Part shown: positions 8,880-19,994 of the stretch, piece after piece | Position numbering within the stretch: the stretch's first letter is position 1 | Layout: each line of letters starts with the position of its first letter | Origin: Pseudomonadota bacterium | GTDB lineage: Bacteria > Pseudomonadota > Gammaproteobacteria > Burkholderiales > SG8-39 | DNA length: 64,000 nt | Direction: 5' to 3' | Assembly (NCBI GenBank): GCA_947455195.1 | Contig: CANGMI010000001.1 | Coordinates: forward strand, 496,001-560,000 | Position numbers and translations under genes: made by a program | The notes under the pieces: generated by a model | Told to the model about the DNA's origin: nothing | Seen by the model: only the letters and a program-made list of their open reading frames with translations | Databases searched by the model: none

Positions 8880-8943
8880 GCTGTGCATCTCCTCTGGAGG
8901 GTCGATCGCACCGGGTGCGCGGGCGGGCGCAACACGAAGCCGC

Positions 8944-11220
8944 TCAGCGTCGCCCCGCGTTGATGTCGACCACCGTGAGCGCTGTCATGTTGACGATGCG
9001 GCGTGCCGTTGCCGTGGGGGTCATGATATGAACGGGACGCGCCGCGCCCAGCAGGATCGGCCCCAGCGTGATGCCCGATCCGACCGTCTGCTTGAGCAGA
9101 TTGAACGAGATGTTGGCCGCATCGAGGGTCGGCATGATCAGCAGGTTCGCCTCGCCCTTGAGGGGCGAGGACGGCAAGGCGATCATGCGAACGGGTTCGG
9201 AGAGCGCCGAGTCGCCGTGCATCTCGCCATCGACCTCGAGGTCGGGGCATTGACGACGAATCAGCGCAAGCGCATCGCGCATCTTGCAGGCACTCGGCGT
9301 GTCGTGCGTGCCGAAACTCGAATGCGACAGCAGCGCAGCCCGCGGCACGATGCCGAAGCGGCGGATTTCCTCGGCCGCAAGTGCCGTCATCTCGGCAATC
9401 TGCTCGGCTGTCGGCTCGTAATGCACGTAGGTGTCGCAGATGAAGAGGGTACGCTCGGGCAACATCAGCGCGTTCATCGCATAGAAGTGCTCGACGCCCT
9501 GGCGGCGTCCGATCACCTGGTCGATGAAGTGCAGGTGCGAGGCGTGCGAATCGAACGTGCCGCACAGCATGCCATCGGCATCCCCACGCTGGACCATCAT
9601 CGCGCCGATAAGCGTGTTCTGACGGCGCATCTCCAGCTTGGCGTAGTCGACCGACACACCACGCCGACCTGCGATGCGGTGGTAGTCCTCCCAATACTCG
9701 CGATAGCGGGCATCCCACTCGGGGTTGATGAGTTCGAAATCGACGCCGGCCTTGAGTCGCAGACCGAGCCGCTCGATGCGCTGCTCGATCACGTTCGGGC
9801 GGCCGATGAGAATCGGGTAGGCCAGGCGCTCTTCACGCACCGTGCTCACGGCGCGCAGTACGCGCTCATCCTCGCCCGCCGCATACACGACGCGACGCGG
9901 ATTCTTGCGCGCCGCGGCAAACAGCGGGCGAACCAGGAAGCCCGATGCATAGACGAACTGTTCGAGTTGACCCTGGTAGACATCAAAGTCGGCGATGGGA
10001 CGCGTGGCGACCCCCGACTCCATGGCAGCCCGCGCCACGGCCGGCGCGATCGTCATGATGAGCCGCGGATCGAAGGGGCGCGGAATCAGGTACTCGGGCC
10101 CGAAGCGCAGATCGGGATCGCCATAGGCTGCCGTCACCACCTCGGACTGCTCGGCCATGGCAAGGTCGGCTATGGCGCGCACCGCAGCGAGCTTCATCGC
10201 CTCGTTGATCTGCGTGGCACCGACATCGAGTGCACCACGGAAGATGAACGGAAAACACAGGACGTTGTTGACTTGATTGGGGAAGTCGGATCGGCCGGTC
10301 GCCATGATGGCATCGGGCCGGACCTGCTTCACCACGGCCGGATTGATTTCGGGCTCGGGATTGGCCAACGCGAAGATCACCGGGTGAGGCGCCATGCGCT
10401 CGACCATGGCCGCCGTGAGCACGTTGCCTGCCGACAGGCCGAGGAACAGATCGGCCCCTTCGATGACTTCAGCCAGCGTACGCGCATCGGTATCGCGTGC
10501 ATAGCGCGCCTTGTTGTCGTCCATCTGTTCGACGCGACCGTTGTAGACCACGCCAACGATGTCGGTCACCCAGATATTGCTGCGCGGCAGGCCCAGGCTC
10601 ACCAGCAGATCAAGGCAGGCCAGTGCGGCAGCGCCGGCGCCGGACACGACGAGCTTGACGGCATCGATCGGCTTGCCTACCACGCGCAGGGCATTGGTCA
10701 TGGCGGCGCCCACAATGATGGCCGTGCCGTGCTGGTCGTCATGGAAGACCGGGATGTTCATCCTCTCGCGCAGACGCGCTTCGACATGGAAGCACTCGGG
10801 CGCCTTGATGTCCTCGAGGTTGATGCCGCCAAACGTCGGCTCGAGCGCGGCGATGATGTCCACCAGTTTGTCCGGGTCGCGCTCGTCGATTTCGATGTCG
10901 AAGACATCGATGCCGGCAAACTTCTTGAACAGCACGGCCTTGCCTTCCATGACCGGCTTGGCTGCCAGCGGGCCGATCGCCCCGAGCCCGAGAACCGCCG
11001 TACCATTGGTGACTACCGCCACCAGATTGGCTCGTGCCGTGAGCGTGCTGGCCTGTGCCGGATCGGCAACGATCTCGTCGCAGGCGGCAGCGACCCCAGG
11101 GGTGTAGGCCAGGGCGAGATCACGCTGGTTGACCAGTGCCTTGGTCGGCGCGATGGCGATCTTGCCTGGGCGGGGCAGACGGTGGTACTCGAGGGCGGCG
11201 CGCCGGATCGACTCTTCCAT
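8944..11220 (-). CDS. maeB: NADP-dependent malic enzyme (malic/phosphotransacetylase fusion)
   Basis: A 758-residue two-domain protein of the MaeB type. Residues about 1-430 are malic enzyme: the YTPGVA motif, the catalytic Lys in [19 protein letters not shown], the metal-binding ED(I) and HDDQHGTAI region, and a Rossmann GAGAAA. Residues about 440-758 resemble phosphotransacetylase (Pta) but normally act as a regulatory, acetyl-CoA-sensing domain. It decarboxylates malate to pyruvate, making NADPH. The gene diverges from the aminotransferase across a 112-bp gap. Confidence 0.95.
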   Translation of the reverse strand: MEESIRRAALEYHRLPRPGKIAIAPTKALVNQRDLALAYTPGVAAACDEIVADPAQASTLTARANLVAVVTNGTAVLGLGAIGPLAAKPVMEGKAVLFKKFAGIDVFDIEIDERDPDKLVDIIAALEPTFGGINLEDIKAPECFHVEARLRERMNIPVFHDDQHGTAIIVGAAMTNALRVVGKPIDAVKLVVSGAGAAALACLDLLVSLGLPRSNIWVTDIVGVVYNGRVEQMDDNKARYARDTDARTLAEVIEGADLFLGLSAGNVLTAAMVERMAPHPVIFALANPEPEINPAVVKQVRPDAIMATGRSDFPNQVNNVLCFPFIFRGALDVGATQINEAMKLAAVRAIADLAMAEQSEVVTAAYGDPDLRFGPEYLIPRPFDPRLIMTIAPAVARAAMESGVATRPIADFDVYQGQLEQFVYASGFLVRPLFAAARKNPRRVVYAAGEDERVLRAVSTVREERLAYPILIGRPNVIEQRIERLGLRLKAGVDFELINPEWDARYREYWEDYHRIAGRRGVSVDYAKLEMRRQNTLIGAMMVQRGDADGMLCGTFDSHASHLHFIDQVIGRRQGVEHFYAMNALMLPERTLFICDTYVHYEPTAEQIAEMTALAAEEIRRFGIVPRAALLSHSSFGTHDTPSACKMRDALALIRRQCPDLEVDGEMHGDSALSEPVRMIALPSSPLKGEANLLIMPTLDAANISFNLLKQTVGSGITLGPILLGAARPVHIMTPTATARRIVNMTALTVVDINAGRR

Positions 11221-11332
11221 GGCTCTCTGCGTGACGGGCGGTAGTTTATCTATGTTCTCATGATCACATGCCTTCTGCTGGCCATTCGTCCAGCGGGATC
11301 CACCCGTTTACCCAGCCAGGAAAGCTTCCGCG

Positions 11333-12499
11333 ATGACCCGCTTCGACGCAATGCCCGCACGCCGCATGGACCACGTGGCGGCGTTTCATGTCATGGATAT
11401 CCAGCGGCGCGCCTTCGAGCTCGAGGCACAGGGCCGCTCGATCATCCATATGGAAATCGGACAACCCGACTTCGGCGCCCCCGAGCCGGTACGTGCCCGC
11501 GCAGCGGAACTGGTGGCTGGGCACCGCCTGGGCTATACCGACACGCTTGGCCTGCCGGCTCTGCGCGAGGCCATCGCACGGCACTATCGAATCGTCGATG
11601 ATCTGGACATCGACCCGGCACGAGTGATGGTGACCACCGGTGCCACGGGTGCGTTGATGACGCTGCTCGGGTGCTACACCAATCCGGGCGACGAATACCT
11701 GATGCCCGACCCGTGTTATCCCTGCAACCGGCACCTGGCAGCGCTCTTTGGCGGACGGGCACGACTGCTGCCGACCTCGGCCGACACGCGATTCCAGCTG
11801 TGTGCCGATGATGTGCGGGTTGCCTGGGGTCCGCACACTCGCGGAGTCATCATCGCATCACCCTCCAACCCCACCGGGACCTGCATCGCGCGTGATGAGT
11901 TGGCGGCGATCGTACAGACGGTTCGCGAGCGTGGCGGCATCACCATCATCGACGAAATCTACCTTGGCCTGAGCCATGGCGAGCGGCAGCGCAGCGCTCT
12001 GGACCTGGGCGAGGATGTGATGGTCGTGAACAGCTTCTCGAAATACTTCGCCATGACCGGGTGGCGACTGGGCTGGCTGGTTGCGCCGCCCGAAGCGATG
12101 CGCCCCCTGGAACGCTTTGCCCAGAACGCAGCCATCTGCCCGCCCGCCCTTTCACAGCATGCAGCGATCGCAGCGTTCGATGACGCATCGATTGCCCTGT
12201 GCGAGTCACGACGCCGAATCTTCACCGAGCGACGCGACCTGCTCCTGCCGGCATTGCGCGCAGCAGGCTTCGGCATTCCCGTCACGCCGGACGGCGCTTT
12301 CTACCTCTATGTCGACTGCGGCCCGCTCGCGACCACTGCGAGTGCCCTGGCCACACGTCTCCTCGAGGAGGCCGGCGTCGCAGCGACCCCTGGTATCGAC
12401 TTCGGCGATCACGATGCTGAGCGCTACATGCGATTCGCGCATACCTGTCCAGCCGCCGAGATTACCCGCGCCGTTGCAGCGATCGGTCGGATTCTTTGA
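11333..12499 (+). CDS. PLP-dependent aminotransferase, class I/II
   Basis: A 388-residue fold-type I aminotransferase. Visible signatures are MEIGQPDF near the N-terminus, ASPSNPTGT (about 178-186), DEIYLGLSH, and the Schiff-base lysine in NSFSKYFAMTGWRLGW (about 227-242, K231). The C-terminal RFAHTCP supplies the substrate carboxylate-binding Arg. The family includes aspartate, alanine and aromatic aminotransferases; the exact amino acid is not evident. AGGAAA precedes the ATG. The stop codon lies inside a hairpin that may end transcription. Confidence 0.85.
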   Translation: MTRFDAMPARRMDHVAAFHVMDIQRRAFELEAQGRSIIHMEIGQPDFGAPEPVRARAAELVAGHRLGYTDTLGLPALREAIARHYRIVDDLDIDPARVMVTTGATGALMTLLGCYTNPGDEYLMPDPCYPCNRHLAALFGGRARLLPTSADTRFQLCADDVRVAWGPHTRGVIIASPSNPTGTCIARDELAAIVQTVRERGGITIIDEIYLGLSHGERQRSALDLGEDVMVVNSFSKYFAMTGWRLGWLVAPPEAMRPLERFAQNAAICPPALSQHAAIAAFDDASIALCESRRRIFTERRDLLLPALRAAGFGIPVTPDGAFYLYVDCGPLATTASALATRLLEEAGVAATPGIDFGDHDAERYMRFAHTCPAAEITRAVAAIGRIL

Positions 12500-12526
12500 A
12501 AAAGAATCCTTATAAATCAGTTTTTT
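12489..12526 (+). terminator. Probable terminator overlapping the aminotransferase stop codon
   Basis: GGATTCTTT (12489-12497) and AAAGAATCC (12501-12509) form a perfect 9-bp stem around a GAA loop. The TGA stop (12497-12499) lies at the stem-loop border. Six T residues follow at 12521-12526, after an 11-nt AT-rich spacer, so the U-tract is displaced and efficiency is uncertain. Confidence 0.45.
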
Positions 12527-12536
12527 ATCTAAATTT

Positions 12537-12553
12537 CCTCGAATATTTCGAGG
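12537..12553. repeat. Inverted repeat CCTCGAA-TAT-TTCGAGG
   Basis: A perfect 7-bp inverted repeat with a 3-bp centre in the AT-rich segment after the aminotransferase. It may act as a second stem of a composite terminator or as a protein-binding site. Confidence 0.5.
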
Positions 12554-12699
12554 ATTTCAGGGTGGTCAGACCGATGCGGCCGGTGCTGTCGCAACGCAGC
12601 ATTAACCAATTTCAAGCCTGATCAGGAGGGCAAAAGTCGAGGCAGTTGTTACAATGGATTCGTCTTTCGGTCGTCATGCCGGGGACGAACGCACCAACC

Positions 12700-12749
12700 G
12701 GAATGTCTGCGGCCATCCTTGCCTGCACAAGGTGACCGCAGACCATTCC
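12700..12749. other. Long structured hairpin between convergent genes
   Basis: Outer stem GGAATG/CATTCC (12700-12705 with 12744-12749) stacks on TCTGCGG/CCGCAGA (12706-12712 with 12736-12742) with one bulged C at 12743; an inner stem CCTTG/CAAGG (12717-12721 with 12728-12732) closes a CCTGCA loop. It lies 8 bp beyond the stop codon of the H1-like gene and can form on either strand. No U-tract follows on either side. It may be a Rho-dependent 3' end, an mRNA-stabilising structure or part of a small RNA; a TACAAT element at 12650-12655 could be a plus-strand -10. Confidence 0.5.
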
Positions 12750-12756
12750 ACCCCAA

Positions 12757-13272
12757 CTAGGGCCGAGGCCCGGTAGGGAAAGGCCAGGTAACCGCCGGAC
12801 TCGCGGGCGCTTTCGCCCCCTCCGCCGCAGACGCAGATCCAGCAGCGGGCGCTGCCGTGATCGCCTCGACAGCCTTCTTTGCAGGCTTCACTGTCGCAGG
12901 CTTCGCCTTCGTGACCGCCTTCGCACCGCTCCTTGCGGGACCAGACTTCTTCGCGGCTTTCGTTGCAACGTTCTTCTTTGCGGTTACGACGGGATTAGCT
13001 GGCTTTGCTGCTGCTTTTTTTTTAGCTACTTTTTTTTTTGCAACAACAGTCTTCGCCGCCTTCTTGGCCGGCGCTTTCTTGGCCGGGGCCTTCTTCGCGG
13101 GCGCCTTCTTGGCTGCCTTCTTCGCCGGGGCCTTCTTCGCTACTTTCTTGGCCGGGGCTTTCTTGGCTGCCTTCTTCGCCGGGGCTTTCTTCGCCGGGGC
13201 CTTGACGGCTACTTTCTTGGCCGGCGCTTTCTTCGCCGGCGCCTTCTTTGCTGCCTTCTTCTTGGTCGCCAT
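12757..13272 (-). CDS. Histone H1-like lysine/alanine-rich DNA-binding protein
   Basis: A 171-residue, very basic protein built from repeats of KKAPAKKA-type units (residues about 4-95), followed by a Lys/Ala-rich section with Thr, Val and Pro and a neutral tail ending in PTGPRP. It resembles the C-terminal domain of eukaryotic H1 and the bacterial AlgP/HctB/BpH1 proteins, which bind DNA and condense or regulate the nucleoid. GGAG lies 6 bp before the ATG at 13272. Two poly-A runs in the coding strand (9 and 10 A) each encode KKK and are slippage-prone. Codon use in the distal half is more AT-rich than in neighbours. Confidence 0.85.
   Translation of the reverse strand: MATKKKAAKKAPAKKAPAKKVAVKAPAKKAPAKKAAKKAPAKKVAKKAPAKKAAKKAPAKKAPAKKAPAKKAAKTVVAKKKVAKKKAAAKPANPVVTAKKNVATKAAKKSGPARSGAKAVTKAKPATVKPAKKAVEAITAAPAAGSASAAEGAKAPASPAVTWPFPTGPRP
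13015..13039 (-). repeat. Paired poly-A tracts inside the H1-like gene
   Basis: On the plus strand there are 9 T (13015-13023) and 10 T (13030-13039), separated by AGCTAC. In the coding direction these are A10 and A9 encoding two KKK blocks. Elsewhere in this gene lysine is mostly encoded by AAG, so the runs are a local departure. Confidence 0.95.
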
Positions 13273-13429
13273 GAGGAACTCCTCGAAAGGTTGAACGAAC
13301 ACACCACTGCTACTGCAACCCGGAGACGATGCTCCAGATGATCCGGCTGTCCACCCGCAACAGGGGTGTCCCGCCGAACTGCCTGAGCCGAACTGCTTCA
13401 TGCACACACGCAGCGACGGCTCTTCATGC

Positions 13430-13465
13430 AAAAAAGCGTCGAGGCCCCTGCAAGCCTCGACGCTT
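13430..13465 (-). terminator. Rho-independent terminator of nrdAB
   Basis: A perfect 12-bp stem (13434-13445 pairing with 13454-13465) with an 8-nt loop. Read on the minus strand it ends in a run of six T (complement of A at 13430-13435). It lies about 50 bp after the nrdB stop codon. Confidence 0.93.
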
Positions 13466-13513
13466 CACAAAGTCAGGGTGCCCGATGAATCGGGCACTTG
13501 CGTTTGCCGGACA

Positions 13514-14632
13514 TCAGTCCCAACTGAGGGCTCCCCCGGTCTGGTACTCGATGACCCGGGTCTCGAAGAAGTTTCGTTCTTTCTTCAGGTCGATCATTTC
13601 GCTCATCCACGGGAACGGATTGACCGCACCCGGATACAACTGCTCGAGACCAATCTGGTGACAACGACGATTGGCGATGTAACGCAGATACTCCTTGAAC
13701 ATCGGCGCATTGAGACCCAACACACCACGCGGCATCGTGTCCTCCGCATAGCGATACTCTAACTCAACTGCACGACGCATCAAAGCCTGGATCTCGTCGC
13801 GGAACTGCATGGTCCACAGATGCGGGTTCTCGAGCTTGATGGTGTTGATGAGATCGATGCCGAAATTGCAGTGCATCGACTCGTCGCGCAGGATGTACTG
13901 GTACTGCTCGGCCGCACCGGTCATCTTGTTCTGCCGGCCCAGCGCGAGGATCTGGGTGAAGCCGACATAGAAGAAAAGTCCTTCCATGATGCAGGCAAAT
14001 ACGATGAGGCTGCGCAGCAACTGCTGATCGGCCTCGAGCGTGCCGGTGCGGAACGCGGGATCGGTGAGCGTGTCGATGAAAGGCACGAGGAACTCGTCCT
14101 TGTCACGAATGCTCGCGATCTCGTGATAGGCGTTGAAGACCTCCCCCTCATCCAGCCCCAGACTCTCCACGATGTACTGGTAGGCGTGCGTGTGTATCGC
14201 CTCCTCGAAGGCCTGACGCAGTAGGTACTGCCGGCACTCGGGCGCCGTGATATGCCGATAGGTACCGAGCACGATGTTGTTCGCCGCCAGCGAATCGGCC
14301 GTGACGAAGAACCCGAGGTTGCGCTTCACGAGTCGCTTCTCGTCCTCGGTAAGACCATTCGCACTCTTCCAGAGCGCGATGTCCCGACTCATGTTCACTT
14401 CCTGTGGCATCCAGTGGTTGGCACAGGCAGCAAGATACTTGTCCCACGCCCACCGATACTTGAACGGCACCAGCTGGTTGACGTCGGTGCCGCCGTTGAT
14501 GATGCGCTTGTCCTCGACGCGGATGCGTCGATCGATGCCATCGGGCACCTGCTCGACCTCATCACGCTCGATGTTTGCCCGTGCCATGCGCGGCTCGGCG
14601 CGCAGGGTCGACTCTTCCTCAAAATTCAGCAT
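13514..14632 (-). CDS. nrdB: Class Ia ribonucleotide reductase, beta subunit
   Basis: A 372-residue R2 protein that holds the diiron-tyrosyl radical cofactor. Metal ligands are visible as D113 (TADSLA), E144 and H147 (EEAIHTH), E217 (IMEGLFF), E251 and H254 (DESMHCNFG); the radical tyrosine is Y151, four residues after H147, as in E. coli (H118/Y122). The C-terminal tail [10 protein letters not shown] would dock on NrdA. AAAGGA precedes the ATG. It is transcribed after nrdA with a 17-bp gap and ends at a strong terminator. Confidence 0.97.
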   Translation of the reverse strand: MLNFEEESTLRAEPRMARANIERDEVEQVPDGIDRRIRVEDKRIINGGTDVNQLVPFKYRWAWDKYLAACANHWMPQEVNMSRDIALWKSANGLTEDEKRLVKRNLGFFVTADSLAANNIVLGTYRHITAPECRQYLLRQAFEEAIHTHAYQYIVESLGLDEGEVFNAYHEIASIRDKDEFLVPFIDTLTDPAFRTGTLEADQQLLRSLIVFACIMEGLFFYVGFTQILALGRQNKMTGAAEQYQYILRDESMHCNFGIDLINTIKLENPHLWTMQFRDEIQALMRRAVELEYRYAEDTMPRGVLGLNAPMFKEYLRYIANRRCHQIGLEQLYPGAVNPFPWMSEMIDLKKERNFFETRVIEYQTGGALSWD

Positions 14633-14649
14633 GTCTGTCCTTTTACCGC

Positions 14650-17493
<2,844 letters not shown>

Positions 17494-17714
17494 GCTCTGC
17501 TCTCCTTGCACTTGCATCATTTCCAGGGTTCGGCAGGCTGCTCATCACGCTGATGCGTCAGGCCTGCCGCCAATTGATCACTGCCCGCGACACACCGCCG
17601 GCAAACTGCGAAAGCGATATCTGCTCCCGATGAAAATCGCCGTGAGACAAAGCCCGGCAAAGCTTGTGGACGCCTGGTGGCGCTCCGCAGGACCCCGGTA
17701 TCGCCGTCCCGCAA

Positions 17715-17730
17715 ACACTAGATGTTGTGT
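17715..17730 (-). promoter_or_regulatory. NrdR box 1 upstream of nrdA
   Basis: ACACTAGATGTTGTGT matches the palindromic NrdR consensus ACACwATATmTwGTGT at about 14 of 16 positions. NrdR is the ATP-cone/zinc-ribbon repressor of ribonucleotide reductase genes, and its sites normally occur as pairs about three helical turns apart. A partner lies 31 bp away. Confidence 0.8.
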
Positions 17731-17745
17731 AGCTCAGATCAACAG

Positions 17746-17761
17746 GCCCAAATTCTAGGGT
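17746..17761 (-). promoter_or_regulatory. NrdR box 2 (degenerate) with embedded -10 element
   Basis: GCCCAAATTCTAGGGT fits the NrdR consensus at about 11 of 16 positions and starts exactly 31 bp from box 1, the usual tandem spacing. On the minus strand it contains TAGAAT (complement of 17752-17757), a good -10, with a weak TTGCGC -35 16 bp before it. Repressor binding here would block RNA polymerase. Confidence 0.6.
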
Positions 17762-17892
17762 TTTTTCTGCCGCGCGCAACACATTTTTACGGTTTCGCGT
17801 CAAATGACCGGATCCGCCGGTTTCGCGCTCGCATCAGTCACCGATCCGCACGCAGCCCGACGCAGACAAGCGCAAACTCGAGCCGGTGCCGG

Positions 17893-18432
17893 TCAGGCGC
17901 GCGGCAACGAACACCCGATGCGCGACCAGTCGAAAGCCTCGCCCGGATCGGTCTTGCGACCGGGGGAGATGTCGCTGTGGCCGACGATGGCTTCGATCGG
18001 GAACTGCCCGACCAGATGCGCGAGCACCGGCGCAAGAGCCGCGTACTGAGCCTCGGTGTAGGGCACGACGTCGGTGCCCTCGAGTTCGATGCCGATCGAA
18101 AAATCGTTGCAGCGCTTGCGGCCGCGCCAGTCCGACAGACCGGCATGCCAGGCGCGGCGACCGAAGGGCACAAACTGCAGCCAGCGCCCGTCACGACGCA
18201 GGAAGAGATGCGCCGATACCCGTACATCACGCAACTGCGCATAGAAGGGGTCGGCGTCGCAGTCGAGGGCGTTGGTGAAGAACTGCTCGACATCCTCGGT
18301 GCCGAACCGTCCCGGCGGCAAGCTGATGTTGTGCAGGACCACCAGACAGATGGTTGCCTCGGGTGGGCGCTCGTCACAGTTGGCCGACGGGACGCGCTGC
18401 GCCCCCGCGAGCCAGTCGTACCCAGCCGTCAT
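17893..18432 (-). CDS. ampD: 1,6-anhydro-N-acetylmuramyl-L-alanine amidase
   Basis: A 179-residue cytosolic zinc amidase of the N-acetylmuramoyl-L-alanine amidase family that recycles peptidoglycan and so keeps ampC-type beta-lactamase inducers low. Zinc ligands are His in VVLHNISLPPG (H34) and the H/D pair in IVGHSDISPGRKTDPG; SIGIELEG holds the active-site Glu region. Its start overlaps the pilR stop by ATGA. The 160 bp after its stop, before the nrd promoter, show no strong terminator. Confidence 0.95.
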   Translation of the reverse strand: MTAGYDWLAGAQRVPSANCDERPPEATICLVVLHNISLPPGRFGTEDVEQFFTNALDCDADPFYAQLRDVRVSAHLFLRRDGRWLQFVPFGRRAWHAGLSDWRGRKRCNDFSIGIELEGTDVVPYTEAQYAALAPVLAHLVGQFPIEAIVGHSDISPGRKTDPGEAFDWSRIGCSLPRA

Positions 18433-19994
18433 GTGTCTTCCCGGATACCGAGCCGGCTCATCCGGTAGCGCAGGGCGCGGAAACTGATGCCCAGCGCCTG
18501 CGCAGCCCGGGTCCGGTTGAAGCCGGTCTGACCCAGTGCCGCCAGGATGGCCTCACGCTCGAGCCGATCGAGGTAGTCGGGCAGCGATTCGGCCATCGGT
18601 CCCACCCCTGAGGCACCTGCGCCCGCGCCCGGACGCTCCTCGCAAGCCTCAAGAAGATCGGCCGTCGCATCAGCGTCGCGTTCGTCGTCACGATTGCAGT
18701 CCTCATCGGGGTCATCCCCACCCCCATCACCGACCGCATCGTCATCGACAGCACCGGGTAGCCTGTCACCCGCGTGTCGTACACGGGCAGGGGGCTGGGC
18801 AGCGAGCCGATCGCCCGCCACCGGGGTCAGCATGAGGTCTGGCACGTCGATGACGGAGCTGCCCGACAGTGCCACGGCACGCTCGAGAATGTTCTCGAGT
18901 TCGCGCACGTTGCCCGGAAAGTCGTGCCCTGCCAGTGCCCGCTGCGCCTCGGCGGTAAGTTCGATATCGGGGTGACCTGCAGCCGCAGCGATCCGTGCAA
19001 GAAGCGATCGGGCAATCATCGGCACGTCGGCCCGGCACTCGCGCAACGCCGGCATGCGCAGCTCGATGACAGCAAGCCGGTAGTACAGATCCTGGCGAAA
19101 CCGCCCACGCTCCACCAGGGCGACCAGATTCTGATGGGTGGCACAGATCACGCGTACGTCGATCGGATCTTCCGAGGTCGCACCGACCTTGCGGACGCGC
19201 TTCTCCTGGATCACCCGCAACAACTTCACCTGCATCGACAGCGGGAGGTCGGCCACCTCGTCCAGAAAGAGCGTGCCGCCATCGGCTGCGTGGAAGAATC
19301 CGTCGCGATCTTCGGTAGCACCGGTGAACGCCCCCTTGCGGTAGCCGAAAAACTCACTCTCCATCAGGTTTTCGGGAATCGCCCCGCAGTTGACCGGCAC
19401 GAAGGAGCGTTCATGGCGCGCACTGCCCTCATGCAGCAGACGCGCTGCCAGTTCCTTGCCACTGCCCGACTCGCCCGTCAGGTAGACCGGGGCCTGCGAC
19501 TTCGAAATCCGGGCGATGAGCGAGCGCACCCGCACCATCGGCGGGCTTTCACCGAGCAATCGCGAAGCCACCTCAGCCGGCGATGCCGTGACCGCCGCCG
19601 ACAGGCGCAAGGCCGAGCGGATCAATCCGCGCAGATCATCGAGCGCAAGCGGCTTGCTCAGGTAATCGAAGGCACCGGTCTTGAGGGCGGCCACTGCGTT
19701 CTCGGTATTGCCGTGGGCCGTGAGAACCGCAACCGGCAATTCGGGACGCTGGGTGGCGAGTTCACGCAAGAGCGCCAGGCCATCACCGTCGGGGAGGCGC
19801 ATGTCGGTCAGACAGAACTGGAAGTCGTGCGATTGGAGCAGCGTGCGGGCCTCGGCCAGGCTGGCAGCGCTGCAGATCGAATGCCCCATGCGCGTCACCG
19901 TCAGTTCGACCAGTTCACGCAGATCGGCCTCATCATCAACGAAAAGAATGGTCGTCTGCATCCTCGCGCAGCGTGCTTCCAACGCCTTGCTCAT
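18429..19994 (-). CDS. pilR: Sigma-54-dependent response regulator PilR (NtrC family)
   Basis: A 521-residue activator. The receiver domain (about 14-125) has the acidic pair V-D20-D21-E, phospho-acceptor D64 in LTDMRLPDGDG and K114. The AAA+ domain has a Walker A GESGSGKE, GAFTGA (sigma-54 contact) and a Walker B GGTLFLDE. A Fis-type helix-turn-helix ends the protein (FNRTRAAQALGISFRALRYRM). Between AAA+ and HTH (about residues 410-466) is an unusually Asp-rich linker. In relatives PilR with PilS drives pilA transcription. ATG at 19994 overlaps the pilS stop by ATGA. Confidence 0.9.
   Translation of the reverse strand: MSKALEARCARMQTTILFVDDEADLRELVELTVTRMGHSICSAASLAEARTLLQSHDFQFCLTDMRLPDGDGLALLRELATQRPELPVAVLTAHGNTENAVAALKTGAFDYLSKPLALDDLRGLIRSALRLSAAVTASPAEVASRLLGESPPMVRVRSLIARISKSQAPVYLTGESGSGKELAARLLHEGSARHERSFVPVNCGAIPENLMESEFFGYRKGAFTGATEDRDGFFHAADGGTLFLDEVADLPLSMQVKLLRVIQEKRVRKVGATSEDPIDVRVICATHQNLVALVERGRFRQDLYYRLAVIELRMPALRECRADVPMIARSLLARIAAAAGHPDIELTAEAQRALAGHDFPGNVRELENILERAVALSGSSVIDVPDLMLTPVAGDRLAAQPPARVRHAGDRLPGAVDDDAVGDGGGDDPDEDCNRDDERDADATADLLEACEERPGAGAGASGVGPMAESLPDYLDRLEREAILAALGQTGFNRTRAAQALGISFRALRYRMSRLGIREDT

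Noticed and set aside
8878-11244. A 788-codon plus-strand frame opposite maeB
   Set aside because: Mirror frame of the malic enzyme gene; no domain, and maeB motifs are unambiguous.
12654-12776. Possible 40-residue gene downstream of a TACAAT element
   Set aside because: The AGGAGG at 12625-12630 is about 25 nt from the ATG, the frame runs into the end of the H1-like gene on the other strand, and the peptide matches no family I know. The hairpin at 12700-12749 explains the sequence better.
13040-13270. Tandem DNA repeats in the H1-like gene as a possible CRISPR or satellite
   Set aside because: The repetition follows the KKAPAKKA protein repeat with varying codons and no spacers; it is coding.
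17494-17892. Cobalamin riboswitch in the nrdA leader
   Set aside because: Some RNR genes are B12-controlled, but I could not find the B12 box or the conserved core; the NrdR boxes explain the region.
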